From Rattus norvegicus (lineage: Eukaryota; Chordata; Mammalia; Rodentia; Muridae), in NCBI RefSeq assembly GCF_036323735.1, contig NC_086028.1:26271001-26335000 (forward strand): a stretch of 64,000 bases of DNA, given 5' to 3'. How positions within the stretch are numbered: the stretch's first letter is position 1; every line of letters begins with the position of its first letter. Positions 45,418 through 57,975 of the stretch are shown here, one piece after another. Under the pieces are notes generated by a model, which worked only from the letters and a program-made list of their open reading frames with translations, had not been told where the DNA came from and did not search any database. A program made the position numbers and the translations under genes.

Positions 45418-45495
45418 ACAGATAGCTGAGAGGCAGAGTACTTGTTCATCATGTGCAATGCCCTTGGTTGAATCCCTAGCACCATGAAACAAAGA
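45418..45495 (+). mobile_element. ID-like SINE relic
   Basis: The order tagctgagaggcagagtact, then tgcaatgcccttggttgaat, then ccctagcacc follows the ID/tRNA-Ala-like SINE core (tagctcagtggtagagc...ccctgggttcgatcc...cagcacc). It is diverged from the young ID at 25112. Confidence 0.65.
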
Positions 45496-46213
45496 TCGAA
45501 ATGCTCAAGAAGCAAAAAGGAAAATATGCATAAATGTGGCCGTATAATTGTATAAGTAAACTTACATTTTCTTGATCCTCTGAACATTTGCTCATAGGTT
45601 TCTTTTTGCCTTACCAGTCCTCATTATAAAGTTCAAAGAAAAAGTATGAAATATTTATGTCAATGTATATTAAGATTTTTTATTCTAATTTGAGCTAGTA
45701 TCCAACTAGAAGCTTCAACCCTACTGACTATGGCCTCCATGGTATTGGCAGATATTCTGCAAAGGAGGAGATAAGTAGTCATCAATATCTCCCATATACA
45801 AACATTGTGACATATAATAGTGACCTACCTGCCTACGAGATATACTGGTACAACAAGTGTAAAAATATTATGGGAGTAACCAACCACATTTTAAAATTAG
45901 GTTTATATCCCACTTCAAGAAGTAGAATCTTCCTGACATTGCTAAAATGACCAAGCACCTGAGACTAGATAAGTCTTGATAGACCAGACATAATTCCAGC
46001 AATGAGAAGTGGATAAGAAGTCTGACTCCAACCAAGAAACTACTTGCAATTGGTAACTGCTGGGAAAAAAAACAGTTTTCTCAAATAAAGTGTCATTCCT
46101 CCCTGCTTAGTTAACATAGAGTTAGTTAACATAGAGAACTTCTATTATTCTTTTTGTGTTTGCTTTGTTTTTATTTCAGTTATTTTTTGTCTTGCTGGTT
46201 TTTGTTTGTTTTA

Positions 46214-46216
<3 letters not shown>

Positions 46217-46246
<30 letters not shown>

Positions 46247-46365
46247 ATGTGTGTGTGTATGTGTATGAGAGAGGGGAGGATTAAGAGAGAAGGACAAGGA
46301 GAAGGGGGGAAGGAAAGAGAAAAGGAGAGGGAGAGGGAGTGGGAGGGGCAGAGAGAGGGAGAAAA
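46217..46365. repeat. (GT)n microsatellite and purine-rich tract
   Basis: About 14 GT units with one GCAT interruption (46217-46265) are followed by a G/A-rich tract to about 46365. The open frame across it is low-complexity. Confidence 0.9.
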
Positions 46366-47659
46366 ACTAATGTTGATTGGGTAGGGAGAAGGAAAGATCT
46401 GGGTAGAAAAGGGGCATGGGAAAGTATATTATGATCAAAATATATTGGATAAAACAATTAAAGAAGAGAGAAATAAATCCCTACAAAGCAAATTTCTGTC
46501 ATCAACTAAAGGTAAAAAATATTTTATTTCTGTTGTCTTGACCTTGGGTGACTCTCCTGTGAACTGCTGTTGATAACAGATACTACAAATGGAGTTGGTG
46601 TCAGAACCTCAGGAGGTATTACATCAAAGTCTGATTAGTTCCTTGTTTATAGTAAATGCTCAGTGTTACCTTTTTGTGTGTGTTGTTCATAGTTGTGTAT
46701 AGCAGAAGTCTGCATGTGTAAAACTATTCTCACATTCAAGAATGCCTTCCTTTAATTTAGTTGTTATAATGTACCTAATCTACTTTGTATCATGCAATGA
46801 AGTATACTATCTTAATAAGACAGCTGCTTCTTCCTTAGTTTACACCATCTTAGTTCATTGGTAACTCTATTTCCTCCTGCGTTCAGGTACTTTGAAAGGA
46901 AATTTTATCAGTATGCAGTCAATTTAAAATTTTAAGTTTCTTTTTTTTTCCAGAAAATAAAAATTTAAGTTTCTTAATGTTAAAAGTTCAACTCCTCTTT
47001 TCTTTCAGGTTTTGTAGTATTTGCCTTAGTGCACCTGAGAAAATGTAGGGAGTCCCTGAGGGCAATGAAGATTTTCCCACCTCTAGCGTGTGTATCTCAA
47101 AGGTCTATGCGGGACAAGTAGATAGCTAAGCAGAGATACCCCAAGTCAATGGATTATGTGTTCTCTGTCTTGAGAACTCGAAGAATAAATTTCAAAGAAG
47201 ACAGAAAGTTGAGTTCATTTTTTATCTTAGAGAATTTTCTGTAAATACTTCACTACCTCTCTATGTCCTTTTTCTCTTTTCCTGATAACCCAGTAAGCCC
47301 AATTAGTGCTTCCCATATGTGCGTGGGTATAGGTGACTATGGAAACATGGGAAACCTGCCAGGGCCACACCCCCAAATTGAATGATTCTACTCCAGAATC
47401 TATCAGTTGCCAGTACCTTCTCAGTGACAGATAAGATCTGGGAGATCATCTCCCCATTTCTGTAGGTATTTTGGCTGGCTTAATTTTGTGTAGGTCATGT
47501 GCTGGTAAGTAGAGTTAGTATGCATTCAGGAATACAATAGCTATGTTGTATCTTGAAGATTGAATTTCACAGCACTTCTGATCTTTCAGCTCTTACATTC
47601 TTTCTGAGGCAAGAAGGTGGGTTTAAAAGAGAATCTTATTAAAGGTGAATATTTAAGAT
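46366..47659. other. Unannotated DNA
   Basis: No gene or nameable repeat is supported in this interval. Confidence 0.4.
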
Positions 47660-48189
47660 TGAAGGGTCCAGCCTAACATACAGATTTCATTTTGTATTCA
47701 GACTCCATGTTATATTAAGTTTGTCCTTAGTTTGAACTCAGTTACTGGGGGAAAGAAAAACACTTGTTGCAGGAACCAAGGCACTCTTAGCAACAGCCAC
47801 TCTACCCTTACTAACAGCCAATCAACTCCTAAGAAGGACGTATCTAATGTTCCAGATGTTTTGAAATAGATTACTTATGATAACTACAGTTGCTCCTAAC
47901 AAGATGAAATCACTACTAGCCAAAAGAAATACACCAAGGTGAAATTTACAAATGTTAACTAGTCATGTAACTGATAAGATAGAAAACCCCGTACCCTGCT
48001 AAAACTATGATAAAAATGCAAGGTTTCACCAGCTCAGGCCCATCTATATCCATCCACTGCACTGGAGAAGTTGGAAATGTTGGAGAGTTCTGAGCTCCAG
48101 CTTGAATAAAGACTCTTTGACTTTGGATTCAAGTTGGGTTCCTCATGGTCTCTGGTGGTCTGTAAGGACACTGCAACCTGAGCATAACA
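47660..48189 (+). mobile_element. Class-I-like ERV LTR
   Basis: The candidate begins TGAAGGGTCC and ends GAGCATAACA. A TATA-like element (gataaaaatg, about 48009) and a polyadenylation signal AATAAA (48105-48110, in cttgaataaagac) are in the expected order on the plus strand. Directly behind it is a sequence close to the tRNA-Pro primer binding site used by gammaretrovirus-like elements. That position fixes the 3' end of the LTR and argues for a class I (ERV1) element. The 5' end is less certain. The age appears considerable, since no open frames remain. Confidence 0.75.
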
Positions 48190-48191
48190 TT

Positions 48192-48209
48192 TAGGGGCTC
48201 GTACTGGAT
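48192..48209 (+). other. Degenerate tRNA-Pro-type primer binding site
   Basis: The 18 nt taggggctcgtactggat differ at three positions from the tRNA-Pro primer binding site of gammaretroviruses (known pattern tggggg...cgggat). It begins two nucleotides after the LTR end. A primer binding site here shows that this was a 5' LTR and that a little internal sequence remains. Confidence 0.75.
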
Positions 48210-48306
48210 TTCCACTCCTTTTCCCCAAACAGAACGTCTGACTCTTAGAGTCAAAGACTGATCGATAAGTGTGTTCTACAATATGCTTGTCTAAGTGTCT
48301 GGCCAT
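48210..48306 (+). mobile_element. Stub of ERV leader
   Basis: About 100 nt after the primer binding site may be retroviral leader. No splice donor or gag-like frame is recognisable, and the retroviral character fades by about 48306. The remainder of the provirus is absent. Confidence 0.45.
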
Positions 48307-51300
48307 TTTTTTTTCTACTAAATCTGGAAACCGAAAATTTGTGAACTGAAAATCAGAAATTCATTACCTATCTCTCAATTCCACAAAACTAATTTTCTTA
48401 GTTTGTTTTTCTTTCTGTGTAGATAAATTTATTACCTGAATGATACAATGGGCAAGAAATTGGCAATACTCATGATTCTCTCTCAGGTTTTCAGTTTGCC
48501 TTCTGTTGGAAGACTCTGGAAGTTTCATTTCCTTCCTTCCAAACCAAAATATACACCAGTGAGCACCAAGCCCAGCTCAGACTGAACTGAGAAGTATTGC
48601 ATATATACATATCGCCCAATTATAATGCTAAAGAGAGTAAAGTCAAATCATGAGCAGTACCCTAATTAACATGTTTGGCATCACTGCAATCTAACCTGGA
48701 CAGTATATAGTATAAAGTGAGTAAAAAGAGCCTAATTATTGAGGTGTTCAGTTGGAGAGCCAAGGATGAGAAATAGATATGAAAAGCAACAGCTGGGACC
48801 AGGAAGTCTTGCCTAAGATGATGGCTTATGCCAGGCAAGTTTATTAAGACGTTTAGTCTCATCTTTATTATTTTCTGGGTCAGGGGGAGGTAACTAAGGT
48901 GAACAGAGAGCTAAATCAACACACAAGGCTGCCAAAGGGAACCTGGAACACCTCTGACACCCCAGCTTTAATGACTGATAACCAAAGCTCAGATGAAACA
49001 GGTTGGTTCCCAGAACTGTGAGCTTAATTTCTAGAAGGCACTGACTTCAGCAACAGACATCTTTTGCCAAGTCAGTTCCTGAACCAAAGAACACAGAACT
49101 AAAGTTCCCTTTGTCCTTTCATAAGGTGTTCAAAAAAATCCTGCATCAGTGTGGTTTCTCATCATGATCTACCTTCTCAGTTTGGTGCTAACCAAAGTCT
49201 GAAGAGCATTGTAGTCTTCATTGGCTCATTCATCCCACCCATTGAATAGAGCAATTCCTTTGGAAGTTTATATTGTTTCCATGAAGTGTTGCTAAAAATG
49301 ATAATGAAAATATTCTGTCTTCTCAGCATACTGTCCTAAATTAGAGCAGATCTCTGTATTGGAATACAACAACTGAGTATAGTTTCGTTTATGTTTGTCC
49401 CGTTCAGAATCTGGGTCACTGTCGTTGAATATTTGTACTGCATAGGAACTCTCAAGTACAGCTCTAATAATTGATGACAATTTAATGTTTATTTCTATTT
49501 ATTATAACTACAAACTGGTAATTCTAGAGGACTGTAGAATGACTGAGTAACTTTAATTTCTTACAACTGAGAGGGAATGTGAAACATCTGCATAGCATTA
49601 TTGTAACGCAGACAAGAAGTTCTAAGTATATCCTTTTTAAAAGTGAGTGGTTTTATTTCCAATAAGTTATGAATATCTCATTCACTTCCTTGAAAATCTT
49701 TTCAATTTTTCTAAGACTCTTTTGCTGTCCCAGAACATTACTCTATCAAACAAGACACATTTTTATTGAATGAACACATTTAGTCTAATGGTTTGAGTTT
49801 GCCATTGCCAAAAAGGAAATCAAACCCACTCATTCATGGAAATATATCGGGCTGCATGCTTTCATCATTCATCATTGTGTACAAGGTAGAGATGTGTTTC
49901 TATTTTAAGAATAAATAACCAATTTCTAGAAGAGTTAAATTGACATTGAAGAATTTCTATATAATCGGAAGCCTTAGATGAAAATAATAATTGTAATTTA
50001 GACCAGAGATTGAATCCACTTCAGTAATGATACTCATTATATTTTCTTGTTTCCCTGATCTGGCCTATTTACCAACACAATTGTGTAATGTTCTGATGGA
50101 CATAACTCATGTAAACACGATGATTATTCTTGGTACAGTGTCATTCTTTCAGATGACCAGATTGAAGCCTAAATTGCTTACCATGTCTCATCTAAGCAAA
50201 GATAAATCCTTCATGAGATGCAATGACATATGCTTAGACTGTGAGAAAAAAAAGAATTATAACTTACCTTCTAAAGAATTCTTACTAAATATTATTATTT
50301 TTGCTTTGTCCTAATATAGATTCTTGTTAGTAATTACAATGGGTGAAGATCTATGCCGGGAAATAGTAATATAACATATTGTTTTCCTTAGAAAAATATC
50401 TGTTAAAATATAGTAAGAGTAGATATGACTAACCAGAATATTTTTCCTTCCTTTCTTTCTTCTTTTATCCTTTCTTTCTTTCTCTCCATTGAACTTAGGA
50501 TGGAAACAAAGGCCTTCTTCCTACTAGGAAAATAAGGAATTACTGCATTCCAATTTGTCAAATTTTTCATTAGCTGAGTAAATTCCTCACACATAGAAAA
50601 TACTAATTTTTGATTCTTTGTGCTCAGAAATTACAAATTACAAATTTTACTGTAGAAGCTTATTTATATACACACATACATACACATACACATATACATA
50701 TATATTACACATAGACAGAGGTTAAGTTGAGATTGGTCTTCAATGCTCTTAATTTAGCCCCAGTACTTGATGATAAGATCCTATTGCTGCAGTTATGCTT
50801 GAGTCATAGAACATAGGAATAACAAGTTGTTGCAGAAATGGAAACATTTTCTCTCCTGGCTAGCTTTCATATTGCTGCAGGGATCATTGTGTGCTGTTGG
50901 AGGAGCAAGTAATCCCCAATCTCACCCAGCTGTGAACCATTAGAGCTACGATATTGACTGGGCCAATAAAATATATCCACTGGAGAAAGAGTATCACAAA
51001 TATTATAGCAGTAACCTACCACTTAGTTTGGATGGGATCTACGAGATGGAACTCGTATCTGCAAATGATAACAAAGCCAAGGACCTTTGTCTGTCGTGAT
51101 TGATCATAGCCCTTAAAGTTACAAAGTACTGAAATGACTCCTATTTACTTTTTGTTAAATACATAGATCGGTACATCTTCCACCCTGCTTCAGAGAAGCA
51201 TTTTCTAGCAGTTGGTGGCAACTAATGCAGAGACTGTCTACTGGTCAATGCAGAGGGAATAAGAAATTTAGACTATTCAGCCCATAATGAAATAAACATC

Positions 51301-52132
51301 TCATATCTCTGACCTGCAGCTCTGAGTTTTTCATGAAAGAGGGGATAAAAAGACTGTAACAGGGTGTTGGGTGACTTTAGGCAAGCATTTTTTAATGAAC
51401 AAAACAGGGCTGTGGTATTTATGAACTCAGTGAATGTGAAAGCATTCATGAGATCTGTGATATTCAAGCCAGAAAAAATTTCAGCATTGAGCCGTGAAGG
51501 TAGTCATAGCATCCTACCATTGACTGAGTAGCTACTGGTAATTGACAGTTGCTTAGAGATGAAACGTCAACTTATTTTTAATGGTATGACTTTTGATATG
51601 GTGACTACACTGTTAAGCAGGCTCCACTCTTCATAAGGGTTGGGTAACATAATTTTTTTTCCAGTAGGTTAAAAAAGAAGAATACCCAAATTTGAGTAGG
51701 TAGGGAAATGAGTGGGAATAAAGAGGGTTGATCTAGGAGGAGTTGAAAAGTGAATATAAACAAACTACATTGCATGAAATTCTTGAAGAAATTTGAAAAT
51801 ATTATTTTACAAAGATTTAGAAACAGAATATTTCAAATCTTATGCTTGGAAGTGTCATTAATGACTCATTTACTGTGAATGATAGATGAGTTGCATATTC
51901 CAATTGAAAAGTATTGGTGTTTGATGATGAACTTGGTTGTAGCATCATGTAAGCCATAAGCATTCACAGTCAATGATCCGATGAAAAATCAGTTCAAAGA
52001 AGTCTAATTTTTCTCCTTCTCTTTTGGACTCTCAGAGTCATTACCCTGACAACAATAGTGCATTTACCTAATACTCAATAGATATTTTATTGGGAATTTT
52101 TTTCTACAAGATAACAGTATAAATAAAACACA
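48307..52132. other. Unannotated AT-rich DNA
   Basis: No gene is seen on either strand. A (TTTC)-like stretch lies at about 50443-50490 and an imperfect (CATA)n stretch at about 50669-50705. All frames are under 100 codons and lack domains. Confidence 0.4.
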
Positions 52133-52325
52133 AAGGTAGAGTTAGTTTAGCAGTAAGAGCACTTGTTGCTCATACAAAGGACAGAAATTTGGTTCCCAGA
52201 ATTCATGTGAGTCTGCTCACACAACAGCTTGTAATTCTAGCTCCAAAGGATCAGACACCATGTTCTGGCACATGCAGGTACCTACACACTCAGACCTATA
52301 CACACATAGACATAAAAATATGATA
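52133..52325 (+). mobile_element. B3-type SINE
   Basis: The order gtttagcagtaagagcactt, gttgctcatacaaaggacag, tggttcccagaattcatg, ttgtaattctagctccaaag, gatcagacaccatgttctgg and acacacatagacataaaaat is that of a B3 SINE with its CA/A-rich end. It is moderately diverged. Confidence 0.8.
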
Positions 52326-54786
52326 GCTTAAAGCACTTTGTTATGTTCACAAATTTATAATTGCCTGGCAGGAAGTGGCTTTGGGAAGTGCCTGGCACCC
52401 ACTTCTTCACAGCACCCTGACAGGTGATTGATGAGCTGAAGCTCACTGCTACTGATGACAGGAGTTCATTACAGTGCACCCCTGTCCGTTCACTTGTGGG
52501 CAGCTCTAATTGCTAGGCATATTGCAACTCAAATTTCTTGTCTAACATAGTGCTCTAATGAGCACTTCTGAAACTTTACTTGTCTTGTGTAATCATCCCT
52601 GATTGTTCCAAGTTTGTCCCTGTGAACAGTTTCCAATTTCCTCCCTATCACTTACTGAGAAACACTGAAAGTTCTGAGCAGTCTCCCTTTGCTCTGTCTA
52701 GTACAAAGCATACTACCCTCTTTCATCATTTGAACAAGGAAAGTTATTGTTTTAGTCTTTAGCTTGTTAATAGCCAGTCAATTGAAATGTCTATTGCATT
52801 ATATTTATATTTTTCAGCATAGTATCACAGATATTCTCTCTAATCCTAGCTGTTAGACAGTTGGCTTTGATCATGTGATGTCTTATAATTGAGCAAAGAA
52901 CATTAATTTTCTACCATATCATTTTAACTTTACAGTAATCTTAGAAGGAAGTAGAGGGATGCTATTATTTCCATTTCTACTGATAAAAATGATGAGTTAC
53001 AAAGAAACTTGCCTAAAGTCAAATAATAAGTTTGCTATAATGTTAGGCATCAGAACTGATCTAACAGAGTAATAATTTAGAAATGCTTTTATGTACTAGC
53101 CATTCTTGGTAATTAGTAGTTGGGATAATAACACTCAACATTTTCAAATGAATTGTCTCCATGTTCTTAGAAGCCGTTCATCTTTCTGTATAGTTTTATA
53201 GTATTGCTAGAATTCTTTGCAAAACTTACAAATAAGTTTAAGAGGAGACTGAGAGGTTGTTCTTGGTTTACCCTAGGAGAGTTCTTAATAGTCTATGGCT
53301 ACCAAATACAGTTTATTTCATACCTGAGCATGCTTTTAGATGAAGGCTTGGTGTTGGCTGTTTCTATCATCTGTAAATGATAAATCTCTGTTTATTACAG
53401 TAAGTTCCTGTACATTTACATTTGTACATAAGAGATTGCTACAAGGTAAAATAAAATAAAGTTTCTATGAGTCTTCCCAAGTCCCCTAGTACAGTTAACT
53501 GCACAGGGTTCCAAATTAAATGAACTTTCCTATAGTTGTCAGTCTTAAAGCAACAGGTCCTTACTTCAGGGCATGGAATAGCTGGAAATGCTCTCTTAAA
53601 GATAAGTCATTTTCTTATGTTGCCATGTGCAGTACTTATTGTCTATTTTCAAAGAAACTAGCATGGGAAGGTACTCCTGACAAGTCTGTCAACTGCAGCC
53701 TCCAGCTACAAAACTCCTCTACTAAGGACATAGGAAGCACTAACTCACTATGGGTGCTTTGAAAATGCTGGAGACAGTTCTGTTCTCTGGAGTATTCGGC
53801 TTAGTCTAATTGAGCTTGGCTAACCTTTTCTCATTGACAGAACTTTGAATTTGTGTCATGAGGGAGCTTTATAAATATTTATTGAATAAAATAGCTTGTT
53901 TGGATATGAAATCAGTTTAGAGACAAGAATTAAGGCCAGTAAAACTTCTATTTCCTGGTGAGGAAAATGTCTTCAGAGACAATGCCCAACATTGAATTCT
54001 AAACAATTTGCTTTTTGTTTTCAGCTGGGTATAGGGACAGATTAGAACTTTAGAAGTTTCATTTGAAATAATTTATGGAACTAATTGGAGAGGATGTAAT
54101 TAAAATAATCATTTTTATGCCATTTATTCATTCACCTCTCTATTTCTCATTTTTTACTATGGATGCTCATGAAAAATGACATAAGGTGTGTCTTTTACTA
54201 TTGAGAACACTTACTCCAAATAGAAAGTAGGTAGAACAAAAATAAATAAACCAAAGATAGAATCTGTGATAGTGATAGCAATTGCCCTATTAGTATGATC
54301 TAGAGTATGTAAAGATGTAAATTTCTAGGCATGTCTGTGGGGATTTTGGATTGAGCTAACTGAGGTAGGAAGACATGGAGTTGTTCCTTACTCTCATATT
54401 AGGAGAGAAAGAGTTAATATAATGAATATATACATTAAAGCAGGATTTATTATGAATTTGAGAGAGATCAATGAGGGATTTATGAGAGGCTTGGAAGGAG
54501 GAAAGGGGAGAGAAATGATATTATGTTTTAATTAAAAAAATAAAAGAACTAGTTTTAAAAGGAGGTATTTATTAGATAAGCTATTAGGGGATGGTCTTGG
54601 TAGTCCAACAACTGCTAACACTGGAGACTGAGAATCCACTGGTCTCTTAGTCCACGATGCTGGATGTGGCTTGCATTTTAGTTAATCCCACATTCATTCA
54701 AATTCAAAACCACGATTAGTCAGCACACTTTCTCAATACTGTTCAGTTAGTGATGCCCTTGTTTCTTCTGACTGAATTCTGTCATT
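52326..54786. other. Unannotated AT-rich DNA
   Basis: No gene or nameable repeat is supported. An 80-codon frame at 53520-53762 shows no domain. Confidence 0.4.
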
Positions 54787-54817
54787 TGTTGTTGTTGTTG
54801 TTGCTGTTGTTGTTGTT
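54787..54817. repeat. (GTT)n microsatellite
   Basis: Ten or so GTT units with one GCT interruption. Confidence 0.93.
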
Positions 54818-55154
54818 AGAACTTCAACTGTTCAATTCCTCTTCCTTTGCGCCTCTCTTGAGGAAATGACTTTGGGCAATAACAACACATTTACAGCAAC
54901 AATTCTTCACCCCTTTCAATAACTATCACTTTCCCCCCCTGAAGAATAACTGAAGACTGCCATTACTTTATTAGTTTCTATAATTCCTTCATAAAAGGAG
55001 GAGAGTGATGTAATTATAACTACATGTAAAAGAACATGTAAAAGAAAAGTTAGATCACCCATCACAGAGTTTTGCAAGCTATTTCTCTGTTTTCTTTATT
55101 TTTAAAGCATATTTAGTTTTTTAATTTATTTGTAAGAGTATCTTACTGTTATAT

Positions 55155-55195
55155 ATGCATGTATGTATGCATGTATGTATGTATGCATGTATGTG

Positions 55196-55261
<66 letters not shown>

Positions 55262-55262
55262 T
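55155..55262. repeat. Compound (ATGT)n(GT)n microsatellite
   Basis: ATGT/ATGC units (55155-55195) are followed by about 32 GT units with one GC interruption. It directly precedes a SINE in antisense orientation, a common arrangement because A-rich SINE tails seed microsatellites. Confidence 0.95.
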
Positions 55263-55412
55263 GCCTGCAAAGATCACATAAGGGCAACAGGTAACCCGGA
55301 ACTAGACTTGCATATGGTTTTGAGACACCATGAGCACTGTGGGAAGAGAACCTCAGTTCTCTGCTAGAGCAGCAGGTGGTGTTAACTGCTGAGTTATCTC
55401 TCAAGCACCAAG
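55263..55412 (-). mobile_element. B4/B3-type SINE
   Basis: The plus strand reads ggaagagaacctcagttctc, then gagcagcaggtggtgttaac, then tgctgagttatctctcaagc. This is the antisense of a tRNA-derived rodent SINE (A box near the right end). The GT tract to its left is where its tail would lie. Confidence 0.7.
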
Positions 55413-56784
55413 TCATTTTTTATAAAGGCTTATATTAATAGTGCCCTGGTTTTCCAAATGTATAAACATCTTTTCTAATATAAAAGCAATGCATTTGCCA
55501 CAAAATAAATGATTAAATACCATTATAATATGAAACAAATGCCTTTTGCCAGTACCTTAATTTGTTTTTCAGTTTTCTGGATGAGAGTCCATGCCTTTTA
55601 CAAATCAAGACAGTGATTGCCCACTGACCTATAACTCAGCCTTTCGAAGATTAGGAAATATTGAGAGTCATCTGATAGTCTTTATTTGTCCAACTCTTTT
55701 TCATTAAGTCAGCTACTGTAGTCCCTCTCCAAAAGGATTGTTTTCTTGTTCTAAATCTTGTTAAATTTCCAAGTTCACTTTCCTTTGTGAGTAATTTGTT
55801 ATCACATATATATTTTGAACTCTCTTATACTTTCAATGTGTTTACTCTATAATTCAAGTAAATTTACAGAAGCATCCTATTGGGGCTTTTATTACTTGAA
55901 AACATAAGGAGAGCTTACTTCCAAAAGTTTTGATGACCTTGAACTTTTTCTATCTTCTGTGTGTGATAGATAGACGGTCTACCCTAGATATCGGTATCTG
56001 TATCACAGACTTTTGACAAATGTGTAAAACACATTTCTACTTCTTATAATTTACTCAGTGCGCTATGGCAGCACAAACAGCCTAACACTGAAATTAAATT
56101 GTGGGATCAAATGTCCCCATGGCATGAATAGAATTATCAAATAGCTAAAATGCAACTCAGTCAACTTTGATTTCTTATAAAATATCAAAGATCCTTTATC
56201 TCTGTTCCAGTAAATCCTGTAAGGGCTGTACTCTGGAAATTCCAAAAGTGTATTTAGTTTGCAGTAGTCTTAGACATGGCTCATGATGAGTCACCATGAT
56301 TCATTTTTTATAGTATAACACATTTATTAATACAAAGATTTCCCAGAACTAAACAGATGCTAAAATGAAATCAGGAGCTCTCTTCTTATACATATGTGGA
56401 TATTAACTGAGGTGGGATTTGGCAATAGGAATGATTATCTGGGATTGTAATGCTATAGAACTCTGAACTTGTTTTTTGGTTTTTGGGTTTTTTTTGTAAT
56501 CATTGAATACTGTTTCACTGAAACTGATAAATTTGAGGGAAGGGTGTCACAGTGTGGTGGCATGGAAAGAACTGGTAATTTCTAGTACTAGGTAATATTC
56601 AATTTTTCAGGAACAAACTCTGCAAGCTACGTTCACAAAGTAAAGAAACAAAACCAGAATTTAAAGGAAGCAAAGTTCAAAGACAAAGATCCACTTAAAA
56701 GATAGATCTATCTTAAAACTTGGTAGTTAGGAAAATACGTGACCTACTTTGTATCAAAATTTAATTTTAAAGCAATGTATTGGG
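55413..56784. other. Unannotated AT-rich DNA
   Basis: No gene or nameable repeat is supported. Confidence 0.4.
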
Positions 56785-57110
56785 TTTCTATGATGCATTA
56801 GTTTCTTGTTCATGTGACATAAGGCCCTTAAAGGAAGAAAAATTTATTTGGATAAACATTTCAGGGGATTTGGTTCTTAGTCACTTAACCTTATGAGGTC
56901 AGTACTGCCATGGTAGCACAGGGCTCAGCGACATCATAATGAAGTAAAGGGAACAGTAAAAGACAGAAGATAGAGGCCAGGGCAAGATATATTCCTGCCC
57001 CTGGAGTACATCTCTAATTGACCACTCCTTCCACTTAGGCAGCAACTCTTACATTTCACCACTTCACCATAATCTGCACTCTTATTACGCCACACAAAGA
57101 CATGTGACAA
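56785..57110. repeat. Diverged rodent interspersed repeat (probable)
   Basis: The order of gaagaaaaatttatttggat, aggccagggcaagatatatt and gaccactccttccacttagg followed by caccacttcacc fits a common rodent repeat. The family is not identified. Confidence 0.45.
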
Positions 57111-57589
57111 GAGCTCTCATGGTGTAAGCATCTCTGGGAGTGCCCTCGCAGACACCCTAAGAGGTTTTACAAATCCTGAGGTGGTTTTTCTGATGGTTTG
57201 GTTGTGAGCCTTGGCTTTAATGACTGAGATATCTCTCTGCCCCCAAAGGTGTTTCATAATCTCATCAAACTGACAGTTTAGATTAGCCATCGCATGCACA
57301 TTATATTTATATGCTTCCTTAAATAAAGATGTCTAGTTAACAAAAGGACAGCTATTTTATTAGTGTTATACTTAAAGTTTAAAAAATGAAATATGCTCAT
57401 TTTTAAGTTTTTCAGCCTGTAACTTTTAATTAGTAATAACAAAAATTTAGAATCACTTTATAGTCTATTCAATAGAAATATGTTTATATTCACCCCATTC
57501 TATAGAGTCAATGGAATCTACTATCTTTGTGTTTCCTTTTTCCAATGAGATTTAATTGTTTAACTTTTAAAATGAATCTTCTGTCAGTG

Positions 57590-57975
57590 TTGTGTTGTGG
57601 CCTGCTAGGCTTGGCTCCCATAGATGCATGTGTTAGAATGTTTGGCCCTAGAGAATGGTACTGTTAGGAGGTATGGTTTGGTTAGAGTAGGTGTGGCCAT
57701 CTTAGAGAAAATGTTTCACTGTTTGGTTGGGCTTTGATGTTTCCTATGTTCAAGGTCCACCCAGTTTGAAGTCAGATCTTCCTCCTGGTTGTTTGCAATC
57801 AAGATGTAGAGCTCTTGGCTCCTCCAGCACCATATCTGTCTACACGCTGTCATGCTTCCCACCATGATGGTAATGAACTGAACCTCTGAAACTGTAAGCC
57901 AGTCCCAATAACTATTTGACTTTATGAGTTGACTTTCTTGGTGTGTCTCTTTATAGCAATAAAGCTCTAAGACAT
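57590..57975 (+). repeat. Rodent interspersed repeat, second of three
   Basis: This is the best-preserved copy of the repeat also seen at 9062 and 63230. It contains ggtgtggccatcttagag, agatgtagagctcttggctc, gcttcccaccatgatggtaa, aacctctgaaactgtaagcc and a 3' end gcaataaagctctaagac. The family name is not assigned. Confidence 0.75.
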
